The translations under genes and the position numbers were made by a program. From Cordia subcordata (Eukaryota > Streptophyta > Magnoliopsida > Boraginales > Cordiaceae), in contig JAPTOF010000020.1 of assembly GCA_028554755.1 (NCBI GenBank), positions 3,973,001-4,037,000 on the forward strand: a stretch of 64,000 nt of DNA, given 5' to 3'. The notes beneath the pieces are model-generated. The model ran no database searches. It was given only the letters and a program-made list of their open reading frames with translations, and was not told where the DNA came from. Below are positions 11,485-22,704 of this stretch, one piece after another (within the stretch, counting starts at the first letter, position 1; each line of letters opens with the position of its first letter).

Positions 11485-13345
11485 CCAGTTCTCATAAGGT
11501 CAATAGCTATTTAATGGAAGCTTTTTTGTCAAGATATCACAAAACATTCTATTTCTTAAATTACATTCTTATGTATTGGGCATTGGATGGTATCGCTTTA
11601 TTTGTAATTAAAGATGGAATATATTTTTCGGATAGAGAGAGAATTGATTTGTTCATATGTTGTCTTGTTTCATCTACTTTCAATTAGGAAATTCTAAGAA
11701 AGTCCTAGACCATTAGTACTCGTAGGCTTGTATCCCTTCGTGGTGTTGAGAAGACCTGTTACGAAGTCTTTGTTATTTTGTGATTAAATAACCTTGACTT
11801 GGAGTCAATTTATAAAAGCTAGGGTGGTGTTGCTTTTAATGGCTTTATAATCTACTTCAGTATCACAGACTTTTGTTTTCACAAGAAGTGGTTGGTGAGA
11901 CTTTACATTATTTTTATGGCTATCTAACCCAACATTACAACGGTATTTTTTTAACAATAAATAATAAAAAAAATTTACAACAAAATGGGTCATATGAGAC
12001 CTATCCAAAATTACATACCGGCATACACATCCCGACTTGGACAAGACGGCTTCTATTTCCATTTTTTGTTGCAAGAGAAGTCGTGATCAAGTGATTTACC
12101 TTTAAAGGTGAAGTTTCACCTCTTCTATTATGTTTTTTTTAAAAGAATTTACGCTTTGTCAAATTAGTTGTTTATATAACTAACTAATAATTATTTAAAT
12201 AATTGATAGTTATTGTATTTTAACAATTAGTGAAATTTAAAATACTAGAAAAAGACATCAATAAACCTTTAACCTTAAGTTAAGATACAAAGATAAAATG
12301 AAAAAAAAAAATAGGATACGAAAAACTAAAGGATTAATTCCACCTAATAACCTTAACTTTTATATGGAATGATATTTATTAGCCCTTATATTTAGTTTTA
12401 GCCACTAACCTTCCGTTGAACAAACAAGTTAGTATTACATATTTTTTGGACTAAAATACCCTTACTATTCAAACCACATTTCTCCGCTTTTCTTTTTTTT
12501 TTTTCACCAAACACACACCAAACATACATTTAATAAACACACCTACATCTTCACCTTCTTCTTTGTTGTTGTCATTATTAGCACAAAAACAAATTTACTC
12601 ACATCAAAAACACACATACACCCACCAAAATAGATATACACAAGGATAGTTATGTACTCTCATATACCTTTATGTTTACGTCTAAGTATGGTCTGGGAGG
12701 GTTGAGTTGTCTGCGGTTCAGGATAGTATGTGGGTTAGGTTTAACTAGGGTAGGGAGTGAGAGTGTGAAGGTGGGTTCAACCTACAAGTTGAGTGGGGGT
12801 GTTTGCGGTTGAGGGAAGAAGGGTTCGGCCTATAAAATCTCTTAACCATATATATATATAACATTTCACAAAAAATTATTTGAGTCAGTGACAGTTACCT
12901 CAAAAATAAACTATTTTACCAATCAGCTATGGGTGTGGATTGATTTTTTTTAAAAGCGTTTTTTTAACAACTTTTGAAAAATAACTTTTTTTAAGAACTT
13001 GAAAATTTTGGCTCTTACAAAAGCTGTATTTGAGTTTTTTTTTTCCAGAGTTTCAGCTTTTTGGAAGCCAAATCAAATAGTTATTGCAAACTTAATGTAA
13101 TTTTTTCAAAAAAAAAAGTATTTTTTCCTGAAAAAAAAAATTCAATCCAAACAGGCCCTATATAAATAGAAGAACAAATCAAATGGGCTTTAATCATTAT
13201 TTCAAGGTGTTGTTTAACACGACTTTAGGTCATCTGGCCCACGATTCAACAAAAAATAAGTTTTCAAGTGTCATATTAGCAAAATTATGAATACATCTAT
13301 TGGTTTTCTTATAATCATGCCGCAAACGGCAACCAGTTCTTCTCT
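11485..13345. repeat. tandem duplication, unit 2
   Basis: This is the partner of unit 1. It is continuous to about 12110 and resumes at about 13200. The intervening 12125-13190 is an unrelated insertion that includes a 228-bp MITE. No gene is visible. Confidence 0.7.
12931..13158. mobile_element. 228-bp foldback MITE
   Basis: The ends GGGTGTGGATTGATTTT and, in reverse, GGGCCTGTTTGGATTG form TIRs. The target duplication TAT is at 12928-12930 and 13159-13161. It belongs to the same family as 60827-61055, 36496-36706 and 20407-20647. Confidence 0.65.
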
Positions 13346-13537
13346 TCAAAATTGCTTTGTAGTCTTCAGAAAGGGCTTGATCAAATTGAAAATGGCAGTG
13401 GGTCGTTTATCAAATTGAAGGTGACCAACAAGAATCAGATAACATAATAAATAAATATACTAATATCTTCTCTATAAATTTAAGTTTTTAAAACCTAAAG
13501 ATCAAACAATGTCAATTGAAAATTCAGAGAAACTCAT

Positions 13538-13744
13538 TTATAACATTAAAAATGTCTTATTGCAACACTCAAAACAAAACCCGATAAATAGGGAGGTTGT
13601 TGGAGTTAGCCTAACACTCCGTCCCCATTTACCCAGCCATCCGTAAACCTTCCCAAAGACATCAGTCGAACCAATCATTCCCATGGTTACAATGGCAGCC
13701 ACGGAGAATGAACCGGGGACAAGCTCAGCCCCAATCGTTACCAT
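13538..13744 (-). pseudogene. possible unidentified coding fragment
   Basis: A 68-codon open frame starts MVTIGAELVPGSFSVAA. It lies in a local island of higher GC (about 13600-13745) inside AT-rich DNA. I do not recognise the protein. Its hydrophobic Gly/Ser-rich character suggests a membrane segment. It could be a captured exon or chance. Confidence 0.25.
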
Positions 13745-13745
13745 T

Positions 13746-14740
13746 TATGGTTTTCCATAAAGATGATTGGTGAATTTTACTTCTACTGGAGCCACATAAA
13801 GATTTGATTATGGATGTCGAGTGCTAAAATTCTTTACCACCTTCTAGTTTCATGCATGTATTGTTCTTTCATTGGTCATGGCTGAGATTTCAAGATACGA
13901 AACTGCAATTCACAGTGCCGCAAATGAATAGAAGCATACGTGTTAGTGAAAATGCCTAAAATTAATCTCTGTTTTACTCGATAGTGCGATTACTTCACAG
14001 TGATATATCACCATGACAAGGAAAAGACACGTTTCTGCTTAAGCTAGTTCCTGACGAGAAGCTTTAATTTGTTTACAATTAAACCTTTTTATTAGATACA
14101 TCTATCAATTGGACATCGTAAATGAGAAGGACCAAGTATGTATGTTTATCTTTCTGAGTAGATGACTAGTATATTCATTTAATTTAAACAAATACTGCGG
14201 TATTTAGCTATAAATGTTAAGCAGCTAATGAGAATTAACCTATTTACTTGTGTATTTCCAATGTTTTCTTGCTGAAAGTCTTTTGTTGCTGCGATACTGG
14301 CAAGAATTATGTTTCTTGCGCGGAAGAACAGCTTGAAGTGACCAAATGTCAGCTAGATTAGCAACTACTGCAAAGGGTTCAATGCATAATACTACTGATG
14401 GAGACATTCTAGGAAGTACAAATTGAAGAATTACGAAAACGGAGTTAGGAATGCTTATTACAAACTGATTACTGAAGCAATACAGAAACAGTCCACGGAA
14501 AACTTGCAACACTGAGAAACAGAAAACACTGCAGCAACATAAAGGACTTGGCTAATGGAGTTTTATGGCATTGCTGGCCAATGAATTCCACCGAGGAAAT
14601 CAAAACCATGCTTATTTGAAGCGAAAAGTACTAGACCATGGATGCATAGAAAGCAACTCAAATGAAAAAGAGAGAAACCAGAACAATTAACTTGGAGTTG
14701 TATTACTTGTTGAGGCAGCAACGCTGGAGCTTGAAATTCA
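13746..14740 (-). other. 3' flank and UTR of NLR1
   Basis: No gene is visible. Positions 14020-14150 match 22050-22170 (both with CGTTTCTGCTTAAGCT and CCTGACGAGAAGCTTT), so the duplicated NLR unit extends beyond the stop codon. 14240-14740 is the likely 3' UTR. Confidence 0.6.
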
Positions 14741-17700
14741 TTATGCAGTCGGATCATCTGGAGGGTAGATGGTAAGCTTGAAAGCGCCACCAGTTTTGGT
14801 GTCTTGGTCTTGTTTTGAATTTTTCTTCTTCTGAATTTCCCTTGCCGAAGTTGCAGCCGGCTTGCCTGCACGATGGAGTTTCAGTACCTGGAAGCTATCT
14901 ATATCTGCGAAGTCAGATGGGACTGCGCCAAGCCTATCACAGTGCTGGAGAACAAGACATGTAAGACTTGGGAAGTGATCCTTGGAGGCATTCCAGGTAA
15001 CCAAATCTGTCCTCCCAATATGCAAGGATTTGAGAGAAGGGAAGCCTCCCCCTCTTGTTTCCCACACTGGTCCTCTGAATGCATTGTCTTTCAACTTAAG
15101 CACCTCAAGCTTTCCCAAGTTTCCTAGTATATGCATGTGCCCCCAGTCAAGCCAGGTTTCTAATAAAGTCAACTTTTGCAGCTTCACTGGGAACTTGTCT
15201 GCAGGAGGAAGGCCTATAATTTTGCACTCAGAAGGTGGTGTAGGGTGTATATCGTTGAAAAGTTTCAAATTTGTAAGGTATTCTAATTCCCTGACATTGT
15301 CGAAAAATTTATCAAAAAGTACAACTATTTTTCCCCGAACTCCCAACTTTTTAATATTAGGAGTCCTTGCAAAAACCACTTTTGTGCAACTCTCAGGTGA
15401 TATCATGGAAAGGCTTTGCACGTTTTGCATACTTTCGAGTGACTTAGATGGAGACGGCAATTGAGCTGATGCATTTGTGTGTAGATGTCTTAGCTGATAC
15501 ATCTTCCATATATCTCCTTTCAGTTCAAGTGTACGTGATTTTGTTAGAAATATCATTGTTTGCATGTTCCATAGTTTGGAGATGTCCGATGGGATGGTCT
15601 TGATATTACCAAAAGAGAGAGCAATATACCTCAATAGAGCCAGTTGAAATAGATCCTTGGGAAATATATTGAAAGTGATGGATCTAATTTCCAACACTCT
15701 CAACAATTCAAAGGCTTTAAAGATTGTTGAGATGTGTTCTCTGGGCAGGGTATATTCATCCGACATGAAACACAGGAATGATCGGACGTATTCACCAGAA
15801 GGTTTTAAAGAGATATATCTGTGGACACCCGAATGAATACAAATACGGCGATGTTTGTCAAGACTTACCTGGTTAGAATCTCTTATCTCTTGATATAACT
15901 TTTGCTTTTGAGCTTCCTTTTTGCAGAAATCATGTAATATGTCATGAACACGACATGTTTTGATATGACCATTGGAGCTCCTTCCTGCTACCATTAGTAA
16001 GTTCCTGTTGACAAGGTCTTCCACCCAAGAATTTGCCATATCCTCCAAGCTCAGCTGCCAACCATTTTGTTCTACAAAACCTTCTGCAATCCAAAGGCGA
16101 ATCAATTTCCAGACAGGGATTTCATAGTCTTCTGGAAAGACCCCTAAGTACAGAAAGCATGATTTCAAGTGGTATGGCAAGTGATTGTAACTCAATGCTA
16201 ATAGTTTTTCCTGATCGGAAACAATGAAAGCCCCAACATCCTTAGCCACTTGCTTCCACCAGTCATTTGACTGGCGATTATTCAAAAGAATACCAGCAAT
16301 CACCACAATTGCAAGTGGTAGACCTTTACATTCAGTAGCTATCAGTCTTCCAAGAGTCTCTAGTTCACCTCCGGGACACTTTTCCTTCCCAAAAACCTTC
16401 TTCTCCAGTAACTCCCAACTCTCACTTGTGCTAAGAAACTTCAACTTATGAGGATCATTTGTAGGATTGGCTTGGCGAGCCACCTCGTTCTGTCGACTAG
16501 TTATCAAGATTCTGCTACCCTTCTTGTTACTGGGAAAAGCAATTTGGAGATCATCCCAAGCCTTTTTGGTCCACACATCATCCATGACAATCAGGTATTT
16601 CCCTTTCTCCAAATGTTCACGTAGTTCTTTAGCTATGGCTTCATCTGACTTTTGCAAATCGTCTTCTTTTGTCTGCGTGAAAATACTCAAAATGGAGAGA
16701 AAAACTTCCCTTTTACTATATGTTTGAGAAACAAAAACCCATGCACGTGTGAAGAATTCATATTCAATTCTTGGATCATTGTAGATCTTTCTTGCTAATG
16801 TTGTCTTACCAAGGCCAGGCATTCCAATGATTGTAATAACATCCAGATCCTCATGATCTTTTCTCATGAGACGTTCAATTACAGTTGTTGCTTCTTCATC
16901 AAAGCCCACCACATCGACTTCCTCCACTATAGGAGGCTGTTGATGAATTTAGAAGTAAGTTAACTAGTATTCGAGAAAACACATCTGAAAATGCTAGGAC
17001 AACAAGAAATTCCAAATTTAAAATTACACAGCAACATGGGTAAGTTATTGGTGCTTTTCACATGAACTAAGGATAAATGCAGTCAATTGTCCATCAACGT
17101 CTTAAGCTGTTGACTGGTAATAAAGATGGATCCTTTAGTGGTGGGAGTAATGAAGAGTTCATGATGGAATAGAGATCTATTGGGATATCTATGTGAAATA
17201 AAACTAAAAGGATGATCTATGCCACACAGGAAATAACATGAGAATTAATGAGTAGTAATTAATATGCATGTATAGACTTAAAATCATCAAAAAGTTTAGG
17301 CTTTTCTATTAACATAGTATTTTGGAATCTGGTATGCAAAACACATTACAAGATAGAATCACAAAAGATGAAAAGTTACTTTATATGCTACATAACTGTC
17401 AATATTTTCTGTCCAAAAACTTTTGAACTGGTGCTTTAAAACAAGCTATAGATGAATCAGTACTTAGTAATTCAAAGGAAACCACTATGCACAGAATTAC
17501 TATGTATATGTGCTTGCTTGGGGTAGGGGTGTTCACTAATCGGGGAAACCTGATTACTGAGAAAACATAATTGCACAAAAAAACATAGTGAGTTAAGCGA
17601 AACAGCAAGCAGGGGCTTGTGTAGCATCAGAAAACCACAAGAAAATTATGAGTAAATTACAGTACAAGAACATATGTTGAGCAAAAAACAAAACGTAAAT

Positions 17701-18192
17701 TACTCAAAAGTCAAATGAGATGTATATGTTCAGAAAACGTTTACATATAGTCATTGTTACCTTTTGTAACTCTGCAGGGCCTGGTTCAAGCTGCAGGGCC
17801 TGGAAGCCAAACTGCTTCTTTGTGTAAATGTCACTAACTTCTTGCCTGATGGATTGTATCTCTTTTGCCACACTTCTTATAGTCATGGTGTGATCAAATT
17901 TGTGCACGGCTCTCCCAGCTAAGTTTCTTCCCTTGAAGATGGCCTTGTGGACGACAAATTTGTCGATGGCATCTTCGGCTTTGCCAACCACAGTTCTGAT
18001 GTTGTTAACCAATGCTAGCAGAGTGGGATTACTGCTGCGCTTTTCCGTAAACTCCCTTATGAATCCTTTGAAGACATTGAGATCCTGGAGCAGCCCCTCC
18101 ACCTGATTTCTCGCATCGCCGATTAGTTCAGCATTATAATACAGTAGCTGCGTCAAGTTTTCTAGTAGAAATCCCGTAGCAGCATCCGCCAT
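14741..18192 (-). CDS. NLR1: CC-NB-ARC-LRR immune receptor, R1-like, intact
   Basis: Exon 1 is 18192-17761 (144 codons) and exon 2 is 16936-14741. The phase-0 intron 17760-16937 has GTAACA...CAACAG ends. The product is about 875 aa. Residues 1-140 are an Rx-type N-terminal coiled coil with an EDVID-like AEDAIDKF. NB-ARC motifs are all present: P-loop GMPGLGKTT (182-190), kinase-2 LIVMDDVW (259-266), RNBS-B GSRILITSR (284-292), GLPL (349-352), RNBS-D CFLYLGVFPEDYE (404-416) and the MHD-equivalent VHD (474-476). Irregular leucine-rich repeats follow to the TAA at 14741-14743. By family it is an intracellular pathogen sensor that binds ADP/ATP. All motif residues are intact and there are no frameshifts, so it is probably functional. 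Start MADAATGF is shared with NLR2 and sits just after a GA-rich leader. Confidence 0.93.
16937..17760 (-). other. NLR1 intron
   Basis: This 824-bp GT-AG intron lies between the CC exon and the NB-ARC exon, phase 0. If it is retained, translation runs 18 codons past the donor to a stop at 17704, giving a CC-only protein of 162 aa. Confidence 0.85.
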
Positions 18193-18400
18193 CTCTCTCT
18201 CTCTCTCCGAGTAAAATCGGTAGATAAGTTGGAAAAATCTGAGTCACTCTTGGACTGCAACAAGGCCTTGTATTACTCACTTGATCTATTGCACAGGCTC
18301 AGCTTTTCCAAAGCTTGACGCAGGGTCAATTATGCAACCAAGTCGTTCTATAATAATTTTTGTCACACCAACCACAGAATCAATTGGAGCTAAGTGTCGA
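18193..18400 (-). promoter_or_regulatory. NLR1 leader and promoter module
   Basis: A GA dinucleotide run (18193-18208) lies directly upstream of the ATG. The repeated NLR promoter module follows at 18288-18400, with GGCTCAG, a GGTCAA (W-box TTGACC on the gene strand, 18324-18329), ATGCAACCAAGTC and ACCACAGAATCAATT. W-boxes are WRKY binding sites; regulation is inferred. Confidence 0.55.
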
Positions 18401-19449
18401 TCCCACGATTATAATATAGCCACTTGTTTTTTTAGCTTGCCTGTCGCTTTGCGACCATTATTTAGTTCTTTCTCTACGCGTTTAACTTTTTAACGTTAAC
18501 ATGTCACTTTCATCGAGAAAAGCACAGTGTGAAAGATCATATTTTAATTTTATGTCAGTATTTTGTATGTAATTTTGGACAAATCGTAGGGTGTGAGTGT
18601 CCGAACGGTACTTTCTCCGAAGCAACCAAGTAATTCTCTAAACTTTCATGGTGTTTGGCTTTGCTCATTTATGGACTTATTAGCATTTAGAGAAAAAAAA
18701 ATTACTTTTTTCACATATTTCTTTTATTATTTGTTATTTTATAAGTCCCAAATAAGCACCACCAAACTCCCTCTTTCTTTGGCGACACCCACATTTCATC
18801 AAGAATAGTGCATTTGAAATGCCACCTTCTAATTGGCTTTAAGTGTAATTAACATAGTTTGGCATGTTTGGTTAACCAACAATTATTTGGTCAAAAATGA
18901 AATGAGTGTAATTGAACCACTTTAAATATAAAATAAATAAAAAATACGAATATAAATGAATATTTTTATAATATTTAAAATTTATTTAATTTTATAAATT
19001 TTATAGAGTTGTTGATTATAATATAATAATATTATTATATTTTTGATAAATAATATTTAATTTTAAAAATATTTGTAATAGATAATATTTAGTTTTATAT
19101 ATTTGTATTTATAATTCGTGATATTTTCAATGAGTCATATTTATTTTCAAATAAATAATATTTATCTTTTAAATGTTTTTAGAAAATAACTTTTCTATAT
19201 AGTTGCTAGTATTTATATGAATTTTGAAAACCAATACTTGTTTTCAAAATTAAATTATTTAATTATACAAAATTAATGCTTAATTACATTGTCATAACCA
19301 CACAATCTTGTAATTTAAATCATAGTATAATTATTAAGCAGTTTACGAAAAAAGAGAAAATAAAATAACAAAGGAGTATATACCTGGTACTTTTGACATA
19401 TTTATCATTATTACATCCTGCCGAACTTTCCCTCGGTGATCCTCAACCA
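18401..19449. other. upstream flank of NLR1
   Basis: Positions 18400-18810 match 40540-40850, and less well 40860-41160, so this upstream DNA was duplicated with a lost gene copy. 18850-19380 is AT-rich with nothing recognisable. Confidence 0.6.
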
Positions 19450-19458
19450 TTCACTTCT

Positions 19459-20339
19459 GGGATTTTTTAATTTTTTGACCCAATTTTTAATGTACTGTGC
19501 AAAAATGATCGGCTTTTGGATTGGATTTAAAAAATAACCCAATCTCGTTCTGGAAACGCGGCGGGCGCGTTTCGGGAACACGGCTAGTGTTTTTACAGTT
19601 TTTTTTTTTAACATACCTTTTTTTTTTATTATGTATTTATGTGACGGTATTACGCTTTTCCCTTATGCATTTATTTATGATCCGTGGATACTTTTATTTT
19701 AGCATTATGGACACTACATTATCAATTGGACATTATACACTTAATTCTTTCTGTTCAAGTAAACATTATGCTGTATTTGTAAACAAAACATTACAAAATT
19801 ACAACTAAGTAAACAAAACAAGATTACAACTAAATAGGATTACTTAGATTACAATTAATATATCTTACATAACAACATTCAAGATTGCAACTAATACACA
19901 TTACACAACAACATTACAAAATTACAACTATACGCTACGCATTTTGATTATTGGGGCAAGTTAGAGTAGTGTGGCCTTGTTGACCGCATGCTGCACACCT
20001 TCGTCGTCCACCTTGGTTTTAGCGATCCATCTTGTTTTGAATGCATCGGCTTCCAGCTTGAAATAATGTTCATAATGCTGAAATAAAAGCATTCACGGAT
20101 CATAAATAACTGCATAAGGGAAAAGTATAATACCGTCCCATAAATACATAATAAAAAAATAGAATATGTTAAAAAAAAAAGTTGCAAAAACACCAGCCGC
20201 ATTCTGGGAACGCGGTCTCGTTCTGAAAACGCGCCCAACGCGTTCTCGGAAAGAGATTGGGTAATTTTTTAAATCCAATCCAAAAGCAAGTTATTTTTGC
20301 ACAGTATATTAAAAATTAGGTCAAAAAAATAAAAAATCC
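19459..20339 (-). mobile_element. MULE with long TIRs and perfect 9-bp TSD
   Basis: It is 881 bp with terminal inverted repeats of roughly 270 bp (left GGGATTTTTTAATTTTTTGA). It is flanked by identical 9-bp duplications TTCACTTCT (19450-19458 and 20340-20348). The TIRs contain unusually GC-rich patches (ACGCGG/GGGCGCG type). The minus-strand interior retains a transposase zinc-knuckle remnant. Family: Mutator-like, now non-autonomous. It lies about 1.3 kb upstream of NLR1. Confidence 0.88.
19935..20000 (-). pseudogene. MULE transposase C-terminal CCHC zinc-knuckle remnant
   Basis: The minus-strand frame reads RCAACGQQGHTTLTC then PNNQNA and a stop. This is a C-x2-C-x4-H-x4-C knuckle like the C-terminus of MURA-type transposases. 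An in-frame stop occurs about ten codons upstream of the knuckle, so only the tail of the gene survives. The family link is by motif and by location inside a MULE. Confidence 0.6.
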
Positions 20340-20406
20340 TTCACTTCTGTAGGACCGTGAGTCATGTTCTATAGGGCCGTAGGGCCCTCAATCATTCACT
20401 TTTGTA

Positions 20407-20647
20407 GGGTTTGTTTCGATATCTGGGATTGGTTCTGATTATTTTTTTTAAGAAAAAATATTTTTTTCTTGATAATATACATTATTATTACAATAACTAC
20501 TTAATTTAATTTTTACAAAAGTTAAATTTTTGAAAAAAAAAACTCGAATACATTTTTTTTTCAAAAATCAAGTTTCTAGCTTATAAAAAAATAGTTTTTC
20601 AAAAGTTGTTAAAAAATAGTTTTTAAAAAGTTAATTTAAAAGAGGCC
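20407..20647. mobile_element. foldback MITE (same family as 12931-13158)
   Basis: It has degraded inverted ends GGGTTTGTTT and GAGGCC, with AT-rich foldback arms (AATAGTTTTTCAAAAG type). Flanking GTA and ATA are a weak 3-bp duplication. The remaining DNA to 21296 is AT-rich with no gene seen. Confidence 0.45.
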
Positions 20648-21296
20648 ATAGTGTGCATGAAATGAGCTTATTATAAAAGGCTTTTTTTATATGAAATAAA
20701 CAAATTTTTTATATAAAATATTTTATCACAAACATACTATAAAAATTTGAAAGAAATTATACTTTTTATTTTATAAGATATAATCAATTCATTTTTTTCT
20801 TATTTATTATAACTATAAATATAACATCTTATTACAAATATAAAAATTCAAATCGATTAAAATTTTCTATATAAAAACGTACCTTAAAATAAGTTTATAC
20901 CAAAAAGAGCAATATTCCAATATTCGGTGCATCATTTTTTTCCCCAATTATTTAACTTTGACATGTATAAAGTTGTTCCCTCGGTTATTCGTGATGATTG
21001 CGATACTTGAACAGCCGTGTAGCCAATATAAATGTGACATGTGTTATAGTTGTTCAATGACACAAATCCAATTGTTCTAGTAGTTCAGAACGTTAGTCTT
21101 AAATTTTAAGATTTTTTATATTAAAAAAATATATATTCTAACATATTCAAATCCCGTTTTCCATCTCAATTCTCTCAAAAATTTTTAGAAATTTTGCGTT
21201 TTTTTGACAAGGTCTAGATGCACCACAAGGTGTTTATTTACATACCTATTGCACATGAGTAATAGCACTGGAGTGAGTGATATGCTGAAATCTTCC

Positions 21297-21600
21297 CATT
21301 TTTTTTTTCTTGGTTAACCAGAGATATTCATTAAAAAAAAGTCAAAACAAGCGAACAGAAATAATTAACGAATGTCCTCAGGTTGAACATCAAAACCAAG
21401 TCAACAAGCGAGACAAGAGGATATATTTGCAACCCAGTCAAGAAGTAAGGAGTCACCCCTAGAAGCTTTAGCTGCTTAATCTGTGGCCTTGTTATCATTC
21501 CAGCAAATAAGAGAGAAGGAAATCCATAAAAATAGATACGTAAAACACGCTTTATTAAGAAATCAAATCGATTCAAGAGAAAAAAGAAAGGGAAAAAAGC
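21297..21600 (-). mobile_element. LINE (L1-type) 3' end fragment
   Basis: Minus-strand sequence ends TTAATGAATATCTCTGGTTA followed by a poly-A (poly-T at about 21300-21310 on the plus strand), typical of plant L1 tails. Only the last few hundred bases are present. Confidence 0.4.
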
Positions 21601-22704
21601 GTAACAAATACTTTCTTACCATTCGCTTTTCTTAGTAACTCCTCATTAATAAAGATTTTAATAATATACATGAATAATTATTAATGGCAGACTGATCAAG
21701 CCTCCGAAAAGTTGACCGAGGCAAGTCAACCAACAGAAGTCATTCTCACACTCGCGTTATTCTTCTCACATGTCCTTTATTTTTATACTTTTGATTGCTT
21801 CGCCGCGTTATCTTACCACTTGCTTTTCAGCCTGTTTGGGGCTTTTAAGCTCTAAACAGTAAAAGACACATGGGAAGTCTTTTTTTTTTTTTTTTTTGGG
21901 GAACTTAGACTAAATTATTATCCCAATTTAGATTTTCTGTTTTATGCGAAAAATTGAACAAAATTATTATCCCAATTTAGATTTTCTGTTTTACGCGATA
22001 AATTGAGAACAACTACGATTATTTACAGTTTACACTACGAAAAGAAAAAAAGACGTTTCTGCTTAAGCTTGATTTTTCCCTGACGAGAAGCTTTTGTTTG
22101 TTAAACAATTGACCTTTTATTGGATAATATCTGTCAATTGGACATCTTGAAATGAGAAGAACCAGGTATATATGTATATTGGAAGTAAGAAGCAGAAAAC
22201 GCCTTTAATGCAATGGCTTTGTGAGAGCATACGAAGAGAGCATATATAGAAGAATCCAACCGTCAGATATGAATAGATCAGCATGTTGATAGTCTAGTAG
22301 TAGATTTTGAGCCAACCAATTAATAAATTTGATCGCAGTGCTTTTCGCAAGAATTATGCTGCTGAGGAGCGTAAATTTAGCTAGATTAGCAATTATGAAA
22401 GTAAGGCTTAAAGATCAGTTCCAGAAAGGAAGTCACACACATGCTTAATCATTACAACTGAAAGCAATACAGACATGGTCCATGGCAAACTCGGAAAGCA
22501 GAAATAAAATCGAAATTACAGCAGCAAAATAAACAACACAACTGACCATGCTTACTTGAAATGGAAAGTACCTCTTTATTGGTGCATAGAAGACAAACGC
22601 AAACTGATCAAATGCCAGGACTGCACCCAAAACAAACAGCAACTAATTCAAGCTGCAAAAGTTTCAATGACTGAAGCTCTTGTTGTGACCATGCAAGTAT
22701 GCTG
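21601..22704 (-). other. 3' flank of NLR2
   Basis: Positions 21730-22700 match 41890-43426 downstream of NLR3 (for example CATACGAAGAGAGCATATAT and TGTTGATAGTCTAGTAG), showing that NLR2 and NLR3 arose by duplication of a unit with its 3' DNA. A 49-bp tandem repeat is at 21912-22009. No gene is visible. Confidence 0.7.

Noticed and set aside
14873..16727. Plus-strand open frames antisense to NLR1 (and likewise 22874-24850, 43672-45079, 63448-63720)
   Set aside because: They are shadows of the minus-strand NLR frames and show no conserved motifs.
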